From JAIBJN01 sp963775505 (lineage in GTDB: Bacteria; Actinomycetota; Thermoleophilia; Gaiellales; Gaiellaceae), in assembly GCA_963775505.1 (NCBI GenBank), contig CAVZIL010000003.1:1-64000 (forward strand): a DNA stretch of 64,000 nt. The letters run 5' to 3'. Numbering within the stretch: the first letter of the stretch is position 1; every line of letters starts with the position of its first letter. The notes beneath the pieces were generated by a model, which saw only the letters and a program-made list of their open reading frames with translations, had not been told where the DNA came from and made no database searches. The translations under genes were made by a program, and so were the position numbers. This document shows, in pieces, positions 42,881-51,070 of the stretch.

Positions 42881-43583
42881 TTACGGCGAGCGCTTCCTCC
42901 CGGCCGCGTACCGCTCGGTGAGCGGCGCCGCGGTGGCGCCGTGCGCGAAGATGCTCACGAGCACCGTCAGCGCGACGACGACGAAGATGTCCACCCCGCC
43001 CGTGACCTCCGGATACTCGACGAGGAGGATGAGAGCGAGGACGATCGAGGCGAGCCCACGCGGGCCGAACCAGCCGAGGTAGGCGACCGTCCCGCGATCC
43101 AAGCCGGTGCCCCTGAGCGCCACTGCCACCGGGAGCATGCGAAGCGCCGTGAGCGAGAGGGCCGCGTAGACGACAGCGTTCCAGCTTGACTCGGGAAGCA
43201 CGTCGACGGCGACGACGCCGAGGCCGTAGAAGACGAGGAGGCTGAGGAGCCGGCCGAGGTCGTCGGCGAGCTCGAGCACGGCCGCGCCGGTCGCGTGGCA
43301 GGCTCCTGCCGGTGCGGAGAATGCCCATGTCGATTCGCGCCGCGTCCGTGAAGAGGAGCAGCACGAGAGCGATCTCGGCGATGTGGCGGGCCGTTGCGGC
43401 GACTTCGAGACGGGCGCCGGCGGAGCCCACCTCGACCTCGACGCCGAGCGACCCGCCGAGCGCACCGACGGCGAGACCGGCCGCCGCGAAGACCATCGGG
43501 CCGGTCAGCGGGGTGCCCTCGAGCCGGCGCGAAACGAGGCCGTAGAGGACGATCAGGACACCGAAGACGGCGAGCTCGAGCAT
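42881..43583 (-). pseudogene. Cation/proton antiporter remnant with internal deletion
   Basis: The first 85 residues (FGVLIVLYGLVSRRLEGTPL, then IALVLLLFTDAARIDMGIL) match the N-terminus of CPA1/NhaP-like antiporters. The rest, in a different frame, is the C-terminal part from ATGAAVLELADDLGRLLSLL to WFGPRGLASIVLALILL. About 165-190 residues of the transport core, including the ion-binding helices, are missing between them near 43290, and the frame changes. Full-length relatives have about 400 residues. This cannot be repaired by one base, so a real deletion or misassembly is implied. Confidence 0.8.
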
Positions 43584-43598
43584 GGCGCTGCGTGAGGC

Positions 43599-44189
43599 TC
43601 AGTCGCCCGTGTCGCACTCCCCGGCGATCTGCTCCAGCTCGTCGGCGGCCTCGTCGAGAGCATCAGCCGGGTCGTCGGCCGCGTAGATTCGCCCGAGGAC
43701 GTCGGCGACCGCGGCCAGGCAAGCCTCGGCGAGGTCAGCGCGGGCCTTCTCCGCGGCCGCGCGCTCCTCGGCGGAGGCCGCCGCGCCCTCGGCCCCGGCA
43801 ATCGCGTCCTCCGCCTCCACGGCCAGGCGCTCCAGCTCGGCCTGGCTATCGGCCAGTGCAGCGTTCGTGGCTCCCAGGTCGGCGGCGACGCCCTCGTATT
43901 GCTCCTGGGCTGCATCGAGCGCGGCCTGCGCCTCGGCCGCGGCCGCCTCGGCGGCCGCTTGCTCGTCCGCCAGCTGCTGCTCGAGGTCGGCGACCTGCTG
44001 CTCCAGCTCGGCGTTCCGCTGCTCCAGGTCCTCAACCTGGGCGGCGCTGGCCGCGTTCACGTCCTCCTGGTCGCGCTGGAGCACGGCCGCCCAGATCGCC
44101 AGGCCGATGACCGCGGCCAGCAGCGCGCCCGTGAGCACGAGCCATCCGGTCGGCCACCGTGTCGACCGGCGTTCAGGGTTCTCAGTCAC
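43599..44189 (-). CDS. Membrane-anchored coiled-coil protein
   Basis: A 196-residue protein with one membrane helix (GWLVLTGALLAAVIGLAIWA) and a long Ala/Glu coiled coil (QVEDLEQRNAELEQQVADLE) ending in a Cys pair (ACLAAV, GECDTGD). The coiled coil would lie outside the cell if the N-terminus is inside. Function unknown. Its ATG overlaps the CYTH gene stop. Confidence 0.7.
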   Translation of the reverse strand: MTENPERRSTRWPTGWLVLTGALLAAVIGLAIWAAVLQRDQEDVNAASAAQVEDLEQRNAELEQQVADLEQQLADEQAAAEAAAAEAQAALDAAQEQYEGVAADLGATNAALADSQAELERLAVEAEDAIAGAEGAAASAEERAAAEKARADLAEACLAAVADVLGRIYAADDPADALDEAADELEQIAGECDTGD

Positions 44190-44961
44190 TCGTGGCGGCC
44201 AGGTGCGCGGCGAAGAACTCGAGCGCCTTTCGCGTCTTCGTCTCCTGATCGCCGCTCATGTCGACGCCCCGCTCGGTCAAAAACGCGCGGGTCTCGGCCG
44301 AGACCTGGAACGCCTCGCCCGGAGCGCACTTGGTCGAGAGCTCGAGCAGGCGCGAGTCGTCGGGATAGAGCCACAGCTCCGCGACGACCTTGCGGCCGAG
44401 CTCCGGCGGGGCGAACTTCACCTTGAGGACGAAGATCGGGCCGAGAGTCGAGAGGTCGTCGAGCGCGAGGCCGTCGGGGGCATGCTCGGCGTAGAAGGCA
44501 CGCTGCTCCTTCGAGAAGAGCTTGCGGAGCGGGCGGTCCCCACCGACCGTCTCCCTGACACGCGGCTTGTCGAGGGCTCCCTTCATCGAACCGGAGCAGA
44601 CGAAGCCGCCCGGCATCGCGTCGACCTCGACGTTGAACATCGGAAGAGCGCGAAGCTCGGTCGGGAGCTCGCTCGGGACAACCGGCCGAAGCTTGACGAC
44701 CGTGTCGTCACCCTTCCCCTGGACTCGACGGGCGCGCACGACGAGGCCGTTCGCGTTGAGCGTCAGGTCCGGCGTGTCGAAGAAGAACACCTGCCGGATC
44801 TGCGCGTCCAGCGGGTCGATGTCGAGCGCCTTCGCCGTGGCGCGCTGCTCGTCGGCGGGGACTGTCAGCTTCAGCTCGACGCTGTCGGACTCCTTGGTGA
44901 GCGCGAGCACCTCGACGATCTGCTCGTCGGTCAGTGCAGGGGGCGTCTTGGTGGCAGCCAT
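44182..44961 (-). CDS. CYTH-like domain protein
   Basis: A 259-residue soluble protein. SVELKLTVPADEQ near residue 27 matches the first CYTH strand (usual ExExK, here with Ser in the first position), followed by VFFFDTPDLTLNANGLVVRA, GDDTVVKLRPV and, later, VLKVKFAPPELGRKVVAELW. CYTH enzymes act on triphosphates (thiamine triphosphatase, polyphosphate or adenylate cyclase). The changed first Glu makes activity uncertain. AGAAGGAGACC precedes the ATG. Confidence 0.75.
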   Translation of the reverse strand: MAATKTPPALTDEQIVEVLALTKESDSVELKLTVPADEQRATAKALDIDPLDAQIRQVFFFDTPDLTLNANGLVVRARRVQGKGDDTVVKLRPVVPSELPTELRALPMFNVEVDAMPGGFVCSGSMKGALDKPRVRETVGGDRPLRKLFSKEQRAFYAEHAPDGLALDDLSTLGPIFVLKVKFAPPELGRKVVAELWLYPDDSRLLELSTKCAPGEAFQVSAETRAFLTERGVDMSGDQETKTRKALEFFAAHLAATSD

Positions 44962-45034
44962 GTGGTCTCCTTCTGTGTGGGAGCGGTGATTATCCCGCCC
45001 AGGCGGAATTCGCCGCTAAGGTAGTGAGCTCCCC

Positions 45035-46075
45035 GTGCGCAAGGCGCTCGTCATCTCGCTCCTTGCTCTCGTCGTCCTCGTGGGGTCGAGCGCCGCCGCC
45101 TTGCAGCGGTACGACGCTTCCCGCTCGGGGCTCATCGTCGAGGGAACGACGATCGGCGGCGTCGACGTGGGCGGAATGTCAGAAGAGGAGGCGCTCGTCG
45201 CCGTCCGGCGGGAGCTCGGCGCCCGCCTGGAGCAGCCGCTCGTGCTCACGTACCGCGACCGCCGCTTCGAGCTCGACCCGGCGCTCGTCAAGGTCACCAC
45301 CAACGCTGACGCGCTCGTTCGCGACGCCGTCGTGGAGAGCGGCGAGGGAAACTTCCTCCAGCGCTCGTTCCGCGACCTGACCGGGAGCGCCGAGGGAACC
45401 GAGTACGAGCTCGACGTCGGCTACTCGACCGCAGCGGTGGGGAGAGTCGTCGCCGGCGTGCGCCGCGAGCTCGACCGGTCCGCCCGAGACGCGGACGTGA
45501 CCGCCTCCTTCGCCGGTGTTCGGGTCACTCCCTCCGCCGTCGGTCTGACCGTCCGGACGCGGGCGCTTCGCGAGGCGATCGCGAAGAGCCTCGTGAGCGC
45601 GGAGGCGACCCGCACGCTCACCGTTCCGGCCGAGGTCCTGAAACCGAAGGTGACGACGAAGGAGCTGACCGACCGCTACAGCCACTTCATCGCCATCAGC
45701 CGCGGTCGGCGCGAGCTCCGCTTCTTCGTGAACCGGAAGCTCGTGAAGACCTACGCTGTCGGCATCGGCGCCGCCGGCTTCGAGACTCCGGCCGGCCTGT
45801 ACGAGATCGAGAGCATGGCCGCCAACCCCGCCTGGTACGTCCCCGACGAGGCCTGGGCCGGCGATCTCGCCGGCAAGGTGATCAAGGGGAACGACCCCGA
45901 CAACCCGATCAAGGCGCGCTGGATGGGATTCCACGACGGCGCCGGCATCCACGGGACTGCTGACGAGGCCTCCATCGGCACGGCCGCGTCACACGGCTGC
46001 ATCCGCATGACCGTCCGGGACGTGATCGACCTCTACGACCGCGTCCCCCTGCACACGCCGCTGTCGATCGCATAG
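45035..46075 (+). CDS. L,D-transpeptidase with peptidoglycan-binding domain
   Basis: A 346-residue envelope enzyme that makes 3-3 peptidoglycan crosslinks or anchors proteins. A membrane/signal helix (LVISLLALVVLVGSSAAAL) is followed by a PG_binding_4-type region (GGVDVGGMSEEEALVAVRRE). The C-terminal YkuD domain has the catalytic IHGTADEASIG and ASHGCIRMTVRDV with the active Cys. A TAAGGT box lies 12 nt before the GTG. A strong hairpin follows the stop. Confidence 0.93.
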   Translation: MRKALVISLLALVVLVGSSAAALQRYDASRSGLIVEGTTIGGVDVGGMSEEEALVAVRRELGARLEQPLVLTYRDRRFELDPALVKVTTNADALVRDAVVESGEGNFLQRSFRDLTGSAEGTEYELDVGYSTAAVGRVVAGVRRELDRSARDADVTASFAGVRVTPSAVGLTVRTRALREAIAKSLVSAEATRTLTVPAEVLKPKVTTKELTDRYSHFIAISRGRRELRFFVNRKLVKTYAVGIGAAGFETPAGLYEIESMAANPAWYVPDEAWAGDLAGKVIKGNDPDNPIKARWMGFHDGAGIHGTADEASIGTAASHGCIRMTVRDVIDLYDRVPLHTPLSIA

Positions 46076-46097
46076 GCACTCCTCACTGGGCAGAGGG

Positions 46098-46133
46098 GAG
46101 CCGCCCCTGGTGGCCGTAGTCCAGGGGCGACTC
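46098..46133 (+). terminator. Hairpin terminator after the L,D-transpeptidase
   Basis: GAGCCGCCCCTGG (46098-46110) pairs with CCAGGGGCGACTC (46121-46133) with one mismatch, 10-nt loop TGGCCGTAGT. It lies 23 bp after the stop. No T-run, as is common in GC-rich actinobacteria. Confidence 0.6.
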
Positions 46134-46208
46134 TTCGAGTGGTGGAGCGTTACGGGCGGAGGGGTCGCCCGGCGCTACTGGGCCCGCCACTGGGGACCGG
46201 GTCCGTGA

Positions 46209-46755
46209 TCAGAAGAGGAACGGCCACAGGTAGTGGAGGAACGCCTGGACGGAGGCCGGGAGCGCAGGATCCTCCTCGCCCTCTTCCGGCGTGTCACCGG
46301 TGTCCGACGTCTCCTCGTCTCCGGGCTCGGTGCGTCTCCTCGGGGGTGACGCCGTCGCGGTCGTGTGCCTCACGGGAGACGCACTTGCCGAACGCGTTGG
46401 CCTTGTTGTCGTTCTCGCCGTAGTCCTCGGCGAAGGCCGCGGCGTCCCGGTCGCGCTCGAACTTGCACACCCAGGCGGGGTTCATGTGCTTCGGGTCTTC
46501 CCCGTCCTCGGTCGCTCCTTCGCGCGCGGCCCGTCGCTCGGCCTTCCGCGCGGCCTTCTGCGCCGCCTTCTCCGCCTTCCCGGCCGAGTTGCCGGCCCAG
46601 GCGGGCTTGCCGCCGCCGTTCCCGCCGCCCGCCCATGCGGGCGGTCCGTTGCCGTTGCCGTTACCGTTGCCGTTACCCGGCGTCGCGGCGGCCGCCGGCA
46701 CGAGCAGCACGGCGGCTAGCGCGCCGGCGAGCACCGCCGTGACTCCACGCTTCAT
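46209..46755 (-). CDS. Secreted Gly-Asn-repeat protein, one frameshift
   Basis: Starts MKRGVTAVLAGALAAVLLVP (signal peptide, GGAGG upstream), then a Gly-Asn repeat (TPGNGNGNGNGNG), a basic helix (AEKAAQKAARKAERRAAREG) and NPAWVCKFERDRDAAAFAED with NKANAFGKCVSREA, two Cys in a compact domain. In the plain frame it ends at 46294, but a one-base shift near 46328 continues it in a sensible acidic tail (TEPGDEETSDTGDTPEEGEE) to a stop at 46209. Divergent from the sigma factor with a similar Gly-Asn tail. Confidence 0.65.
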
Positions 46756-46872
46756 GAGATGTCTGGCCTCCATCGATTCCTGGGCTGGGAGTGGTGTCAC
46801 AAGCACAGACGCCCGACGGCCCGAAAACCTGCGCGTACTTGAACCTCGTCCAGGATCCGTAAGAATGTCTTT

Positions 46873-47982
46873 ATGGCCGTCGCACCCGAGGCAGGCCGCG
46901 TTGTCCTCGCGCCAAACGAGTCGGAGACGGCGGAACAGCTCTTTCAGGAGCACTCCGGCTGGATCTACGGCTACTGCCTTCGCCTCCTCCGCTCGCCGGA
47001 GGAAGCCGAGGACGCGCTCCAGACCACATACCTGAACGCCTGTCGAAGCCTGAACCAGGGCACCCGGCCGCAGGTCGCGTCCGCCTGGCTCCTCCGGATC
47101 GCCCAGAACGTCTGCTTCGCCCGTATGCGCTCGTCGGGCCGCCGTGGGAAGCTCGAGCGCGTCCAGGACATCGCCGTCATCGAGGAGACGGTCGCCGCGC
47201 CCGAGCGCTCTGCCGAGGCTCTCATCGGCCTCACCGACGCGCTCTGCAGCCTGCCGGAGCGGCAGCGCGAGGCGATCCTCCTCCGCGAGTGGCAGGGCCT
47301 CTCGTACCACGAGGTCGCAAGCCGGCTCGGCCTCAGCCAGGCCGCGGTCGAGACGCTGATCTTCCGCGCTCGCCGATCTCTCGCCGCCGCCCTCGAAGAT
47401 CCGGGCAAGCGCGACCGGCGAACGAAACTTCGCGTGCTGGACGTCGGCGGGCTCGCCGCCGCGATCAAGGGATTCCTCGCCGGGAGCGCCGGCGCCAAGG
47501 CCGCTGCGCTTACCGTCGCGGCTGCGACGACGGCCACGGTGGTCGCCGTCGACCCCGGGCACGTCTGGCGAGACCGGTCAGATCCGGGAACGCCCCGAGC
47601 GGAGCTCGCCGCCCCGAGAAGCTCGCCGGCGTCGCGCTCGTCTCGGTCCGATTCGCCGGCCCCCTCCGCGGCGATCGCCGCTCCGGGAGAGACGGGATGG
47701 CGCGCCGCCGACTCCGCCGAGCAGCCCAATGCGAAGGCCGAGCGCGACCGGAAACACGGACAGGAGACCGCGGCGGCGGCAAAGGCCAAGGAGAAGACGA
47801 ACAACGGGAACGGCGGCGGGAACGGCAAGGCGCTCGGCCACAACAAGGAGCCGGGCACGCCGGCGAGCCCACACGGGGGTCAGCCGCCCGGGCAGGCGAG
47901 GACCGAGTCGTCGGGTCGAGGCGAGACCGGCCCGCCCGCCCACGCACAGGCCAACGGGCAGGCGAAGAAGAAGTCCGAGTAG
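46873..47982 (+). CDS. ECF-type sigma factor with membrane-spanning Gly-Asn tail
   Basis: A 369-residue protein. Residues 1-175 are a normal sigma-70 family factor: LFQEHSGWIYGYCLRLLRSP (region 2), SLPERQREAILLREWQGLSY and SRLGLSQAAVETLIFRARRS (region 4). A hydrophobic stretch follows at about 200-225 (AKAAALTVAAATTATVVAV), then a long low-complexity tail with KEKTNNGNGGGNGKALGHN. The tail would lie outside the cell, tethering the sigma factor. The divergent neighbour has a similar Gly-Asn stretch. Confidence 0.85.
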   Translation: MAVAPEAGRVVLAPNESETAEQLFQEHSGWIYGYCLRLLRSPEEAEDALQTTYLNACRSLNQGTRPQVASAWLLRIAQNVCFARMRSSGRRGKLERVQDIAVIEETVAAPERSAEALIGLTDALCSLPERQREAILLREWQGLSYHEVASRLGLSQAAVETLIFRARRSLAAALEDPGKRDRRTKLRVLDVGGLAAAIKGFLAGSAGAKAAALTVAAATTATVVAVDPGHVWRDRSDPGTPRAELAAPRSSPASRSSRSDSPAPSAAIAAPGETGWRAADSAEQPNAKAERDRKHGQETAAAAKAKEKTNNGNGGGNGKALGHNKEPGTPASPHGGQPPGQARTESSGRGETGPPAHAQANGQAKKKSE

Positions 47983-48001
47983 TCGGCTGTAGAGCTGGTC
48001 T

Positions 48002-48238
48002 CTACTGGGCCGAGTCTTCGCGGAGGAGCGCGAGCAGGCTGTCGTGCTCTTCCCGGCAGGCCGGGCAGCCTTCGAGGTGCGCGCGGAGGCCGGGGACCTC
48101 CGCGTCCGCGTCCGCTCCTGCGACCTCGAGCTCGACGTAGCGGTCGAGCTCGGCGAAGCACTCGTCGCATCCCAGCTCCGGCCCGCCCGGGCCGAGCACG
48201 CGGGCCAGAACGTCGTCGTCTCGGCGGCGTTCCGTCAT
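48002..48238 (-). CDS. Zinc-finger anti-sigma factor (zf-HC2)
   Basis: A 78-residue protein with the ZAS layout: GCDECFAELDRYVELE, then HLEGCPACREEHDSLLALL giving H-x3-C-x2-C. No membrane segment, so it would be a cytoplasmic, probably redox- or ligand-responsive anti-sigma. Its ATG overlaps the stop of the sigma gene by four bases; partners in ECF/ZAS systems are usually coupled this way. It ends 20 bp from the end of the membrane-tailed sigma gene. Confidence 0.87.
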   Translation of the reverse strand: MTERRRDDDVLARVLGPGGPELGCDECFAELDRYVELEVAGADADAEVPGLRAHLEGCPACREEHDSLLALLREDSAQ

Positions 48239-48909
48239 CGTCCCTCCTCGAGAGTCGCGAGCGGCAATCCGGAGGCAACCAGATGCTTCCGGAGCTTCCG
48301 TCGCGCGTCGTGCAGGGTCTTGTAGAGGGCCCCACGGCTACTTCCGAGACTCTCGGCGAGCACGTCGATGGGAACCCCGTTCAGGGCGAGCGCCACGAGC
48401 ACGCGGCGCTGGTGGGGCGTCAGCGCGGTGGCGATTCCGTCCTGGACGGCCGCGAGGAGCTCGTTGCGCTCGGCCTCGTCGCTCGGCGTCGAGGTCTCGT
48501 CGGCGAAGACGGACCACGTCTCGGGCTCGAGCGGGATCTCCCGTCCCTGCCAGGCGCGGCGACGGAGCTTCACCGCCGCCTCGAGGAGCGCAAACTTGTA
48601 GGCCCAGGTGGTGAAGCGACTCGCTCCGCGGAAGTCGTCGAGGCGGGCGAGAACGGAGACGAGCGCGTCGTCGGCCGCCTGCAAGGCAATGTCGTCGAAG
48701 TCGTCCCCGCGCACGTGCGGCAGCCCGGGTCGGCGGCGCGAGACCTCGAAGCGCGCCGCCCGCAGGAGGAGCGCGTGAAGGCTCGCCACCGCCTCGGCGC
48801 GGGACTCGCCCTCGCCTCGCAGCTCGCGGAGCCAGCGGCGCGACTCGGGGTCGAGCGCGTGTGCTGCGACGGCCGCCGTGCCGGCAGACGACTGCGAGGA
48901 GCCCTCCAC
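48235..48909 (-). CDS. Sigma-70 family (ECF) RNA polymerase sigma factor
   Basis: A 224-residue factor. QAADDALVSVLARLDDFRGA with RFTTWAYKFALLEAAVKLRR is region 2, and TPHQRRVLVALALNGVPIDV with LAESLGSSRGALYKTLHDAR is region 4. An N-terminal extension of about 40 residues precedes region 2. The GTG at 48909 is chosen because a strong hairpin ends 26 bp upstream. It is coupled to the ZAS anti-sigma gene that follows. Confidence 0.88.
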   Translation of the reverse strand: MEGSSQSSAGTAAVAAHALDPESRRWLRELRGEGESRAEAVASLHALLLRAARFEVSRRRPGLPHVRGDDFDDIALQAADDALVSVLARLDDFRGASRFTTWAYKFALLEAAVKLRRRAWQGREIPLEPETWSVFADETSTPSDEAERNELLAAVQDGIATALTPHQRRVLVALALNGVPIDVLAESLGSSRGALYKTLHDARRKLRKHLVASGLPLATLEEGR

Positions 48910-48934
48910 GACTCCGACCCTAGCAAGCGGACGA

Positions 48935-48973
48935 GCCCGCCCCGGAGCGCCGCTGTAGCGCTTCGGGGCGGGC
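48935..48973 (-). terminator. Long GC hairpin between the 48993 gene and the sigma gene
   Basis: GCCCGCCCCGGAGCGC (48935-48950) pairs with GCGCTTCGGGGCGGGC (48958-48973), one mismatch, 7-nt loop. It lies 20 bp after the stop of the upstream minus-strand gene and would end its transcript before the sigma gene. No T-run. Confidence 0.65.
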
Positions 48974-48992
48974 GGCCGGGAGGCCGGACGAG

Positions 48993-49679
48993 CTAGAAGC
49001 GGCGGCTGAATTGCTCGACGATCCCGGTCGAGAGCATGTCCGCCATCTCGAGCGCCTGGACGTGGATCCGGTCGTAGGCGGCGACGTCCGCGGCCCAGTC
49101 GCCGGTGAGGCGGGCGACCACCTCGTCGGTCGTCAGGCGCAGGTGCTCGTACAGCATCTCCTTCAGCTCGCGGAGCTTCCACGAGCGCGGATTGGCGGCG
49201 TTCAGGAAGGCGGCGATCTCGTCGGCGTTCGCCCTCCAGCGGGCCTGACCGTCGGCCACGCCGGCTCCGTCGCCCGCCTTTGCCGCGGCGATGATGTCCG
49301 CGGCGATCAGGATGTGGTCGCGCAGCAGCCGGGTGAGCTCGTCGCCCGCAGCCTCGCCGTAGAACGGCTCGATCGCATCGCCGATGTCGGTCTGGTTCTG
49401 CAAGAGCCGGCCGACGGTCGCCTCCGTGTCGGGTGCCTCCGTGGTGAGGCTGATGATCGCGAGGCGGGTCCAGGTGATGTGGTCCTCCCAGAGCTGCCGC
49501 ATGTCGTTTCGAAGCGCGAGCTCCTTCTTGGAGATCGCGCCTTTCGCAGCGTGCTTTCCGCTCCCGTCGGCCAGGGCGGCCGGCGCACCCAGGACCGCGA
49601 GGGCGACGGCCGCGCCGAGGGCGGCGGCAAGGAGCGCCACGCCGAGCGTCAGCGGGCGCAGAGCCCGAGTCGTCTTCAT
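48993..49679 (-). CDS. Secreted helical protein of unknown function
   Basis: A 228-residue exported protein: signal helix (LTLGVALLAAALGAAVALAV) then RNDMRQLWEDHITWTRLAII, and further helices with LLRDHILIAADIIAAAKAGD and LYEHLRLTTDEVVARLTGDW. The repeated His/Glu-bearing helices suggest a four-helix bundle, perhaps metal-binding. GGAGAAGGAACG precedes the ATG. Related exported proteins occur in other bacteria but I know no function. Confidence 0.72.
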   Translation of the reverse strand: MKTTRALRPLTLGVALLAAALGAAVALAVLGAPAALADGSGKHAAKGAISKKELALRNDMRQLWEDHITWTRLAIISLTTEAPDTEATVGRLLQNQTDIGDAIEPFYGEAAGDELTRLLRDHILIAADIIAAAKAGDGAGVADGQARWRANADEIAAFLNAANPRSWKLRELKEMLYEHLRLTTDEVVARLTGDWAADVAAYDRIHVQALEMADMLSTGIVEQFSRRF

Positions 49680-49789
49680 CGTTCCTTCTCCTCTCCGTCA
49701 CGATGTCGTGTCGGAGGTCTTAGTGACGCTCGCGGGCCGACCCTTACGGCTCTTTACACGGACGCCTCGACCGGCGAACCTTCCGGGCC

Positions 49790-50985
49790 TTGGGTCTGCG
49801 GTCGCTGCTCTTGGCCTCCTTGGTGCTGGCGTCAATCTCGGCCGGCTGCGGAGGCGAGGGCGTGGAGTCGCACCCGGCTCCGGCCACCTCGACCGTGGAG
49901 AGCGACGCCGGCCTGCGGGCCGTGGAGATCGCCTCCGGGCTCGACCGGCCGGTCTACGTCGCCGCGGCGCCGGGCGAACCGGACCGGCTCTACGTCGTGG
50001 GGCAGGCGGGCGTCGTCTACGTGCTCGAGGGCGGAAAGCTCGCCGAGGAGCCGTTCCTCGACATCAGCACGCTGACGTCGACGAGCCCCAAGGACGCTTT
50101 CGCCTCCGAGCAGGGGCTCCTCTCCATGGCCTTCGCCCCGGACTACGCGACCAGCGGACGCTTCTACGTCGACTACACCGACCGGGACGGGGACGTCAAC
50201 GTCGTCGAGTACCGCGCTCGCGCAGGGCGCGCGGACCCCGTCTCCGCGCACCGGCTCCTCCTCGTCGAGAAGAGCCAGGCCATCCACAACGGAGGCCAGC
50301 TCCAGGTCGGGCCGGACGGCCGCCTCTACGTCAGCGTCGGCGACGACGACCGCGGCTCCGACCACGCGCAGAGCCTCGAGCCCGGAGACCTGCTCGGAAA
50401 GATCGTGCGGCTGGACGCGGCCGGCCCTAGCGTCGTCGCTTACGGCCTGCGGAACCCGTGGCGCTTCTCCATCGACCAAGAGACCGGGGACATCTGGATC
50501 GCCGACGTCGGCGAGGTCGGCTGGGAGGAGGTCAGCCGGGTTCCGGGCTCGGAGCCGAGGCCGGCGAACCTCGGCTGGGCCGTGTACGAGGGGCACGAGG
50601 TCGGAGAGGGCGACGACGAGACGAATGGGCCCGGCCGGCTCGTCTGGCCGACTGCGGTCTACGGCCACGAGCAGGGCGGGTGCGCGATCATCGGGGGCTA
50701 CGTCTACAGGGGGAAGCGATCCCGGCCGCCCGGGGGCGCTACTTCTACGGCGACTTCTGCGCAGCGACGATCTGGAGCGTCGACCCGGAGGAGCCCGGGC
50801 GCGTCCGGCACGAGCTCGACCTCGGCGTCACTCTCGCCTCCTTCGGCGAGGACGAGGCCGGGGAGCTCTACCTCGTCTCGCGGACGGGGAGCATCTTCCG
50901 CCTTAGAACTCGTCTCAAAATGAAGCCTTGTGCCGCCGGGCCGCGCTGCTCGCCCCGAGGACGGCGTCCTCGGTCGCGCCCGTAG
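49790..50985 (+). CDS. PQQ-dependent sugar dehydrogenase family lipoprotein, one frameshift
   Basis: Second GSDH-type beta-propeller. SLLLASLVLASISAGC is a lipobox; SQAIHNGGQLQVGPDGRLYV holds the catalytic His, and AYGLRNPWRFSIDQETGDIW, YGHEQGGCAIIGGYVYRG follow. One G appears missing from a G-run near 50718; in the next frame the protein resumes as EAIPAARGRYFYGDFCAATI to SRTGSIFRL. It then runs into repeat copy C, which supplies about 19 extra codons and the TAG stop at 50983-50985. The TTG start at 49790 is the best available. Confidence 0.82.
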
Positions 50986-51070
50986 CTCACTCGCTACGAG
51001 CGCTCCCTGCGTCCTTGCCTCGGAACGACCATCGCACCCCGACGGCGAAGCATCATTCTGAAACGAGTTC
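50906..51070. repeat. Dispersed inverted-repeat element, copy C
   Basis: Ends are GAACTCGTCTCAAAATGA (50906-50923) and TCATTCTGAAACGAGTTC (51053-51070), 16 of 18 pairing. Interior hairpins are CCGAGGAC-GGC-GTCCTCGG at 50955-50973 and CGTAGC-TCACTC-GCTACG at 50981-50998. It overlaps the 3' end of the dehydrogenase gene and its right end abuts the TAA stop of the PEP-mutase-family gene. It is nearly identical to copy A apart from a deletion in A. Confidence 0.87.

Noticed and set aside
46640..46680. Short tandem repeat that might suggest a CRISPR or VNTR
   Set aside because: It is the codon repeat for Gly-Asn inside the secreted protein; no spacers or cas genes.
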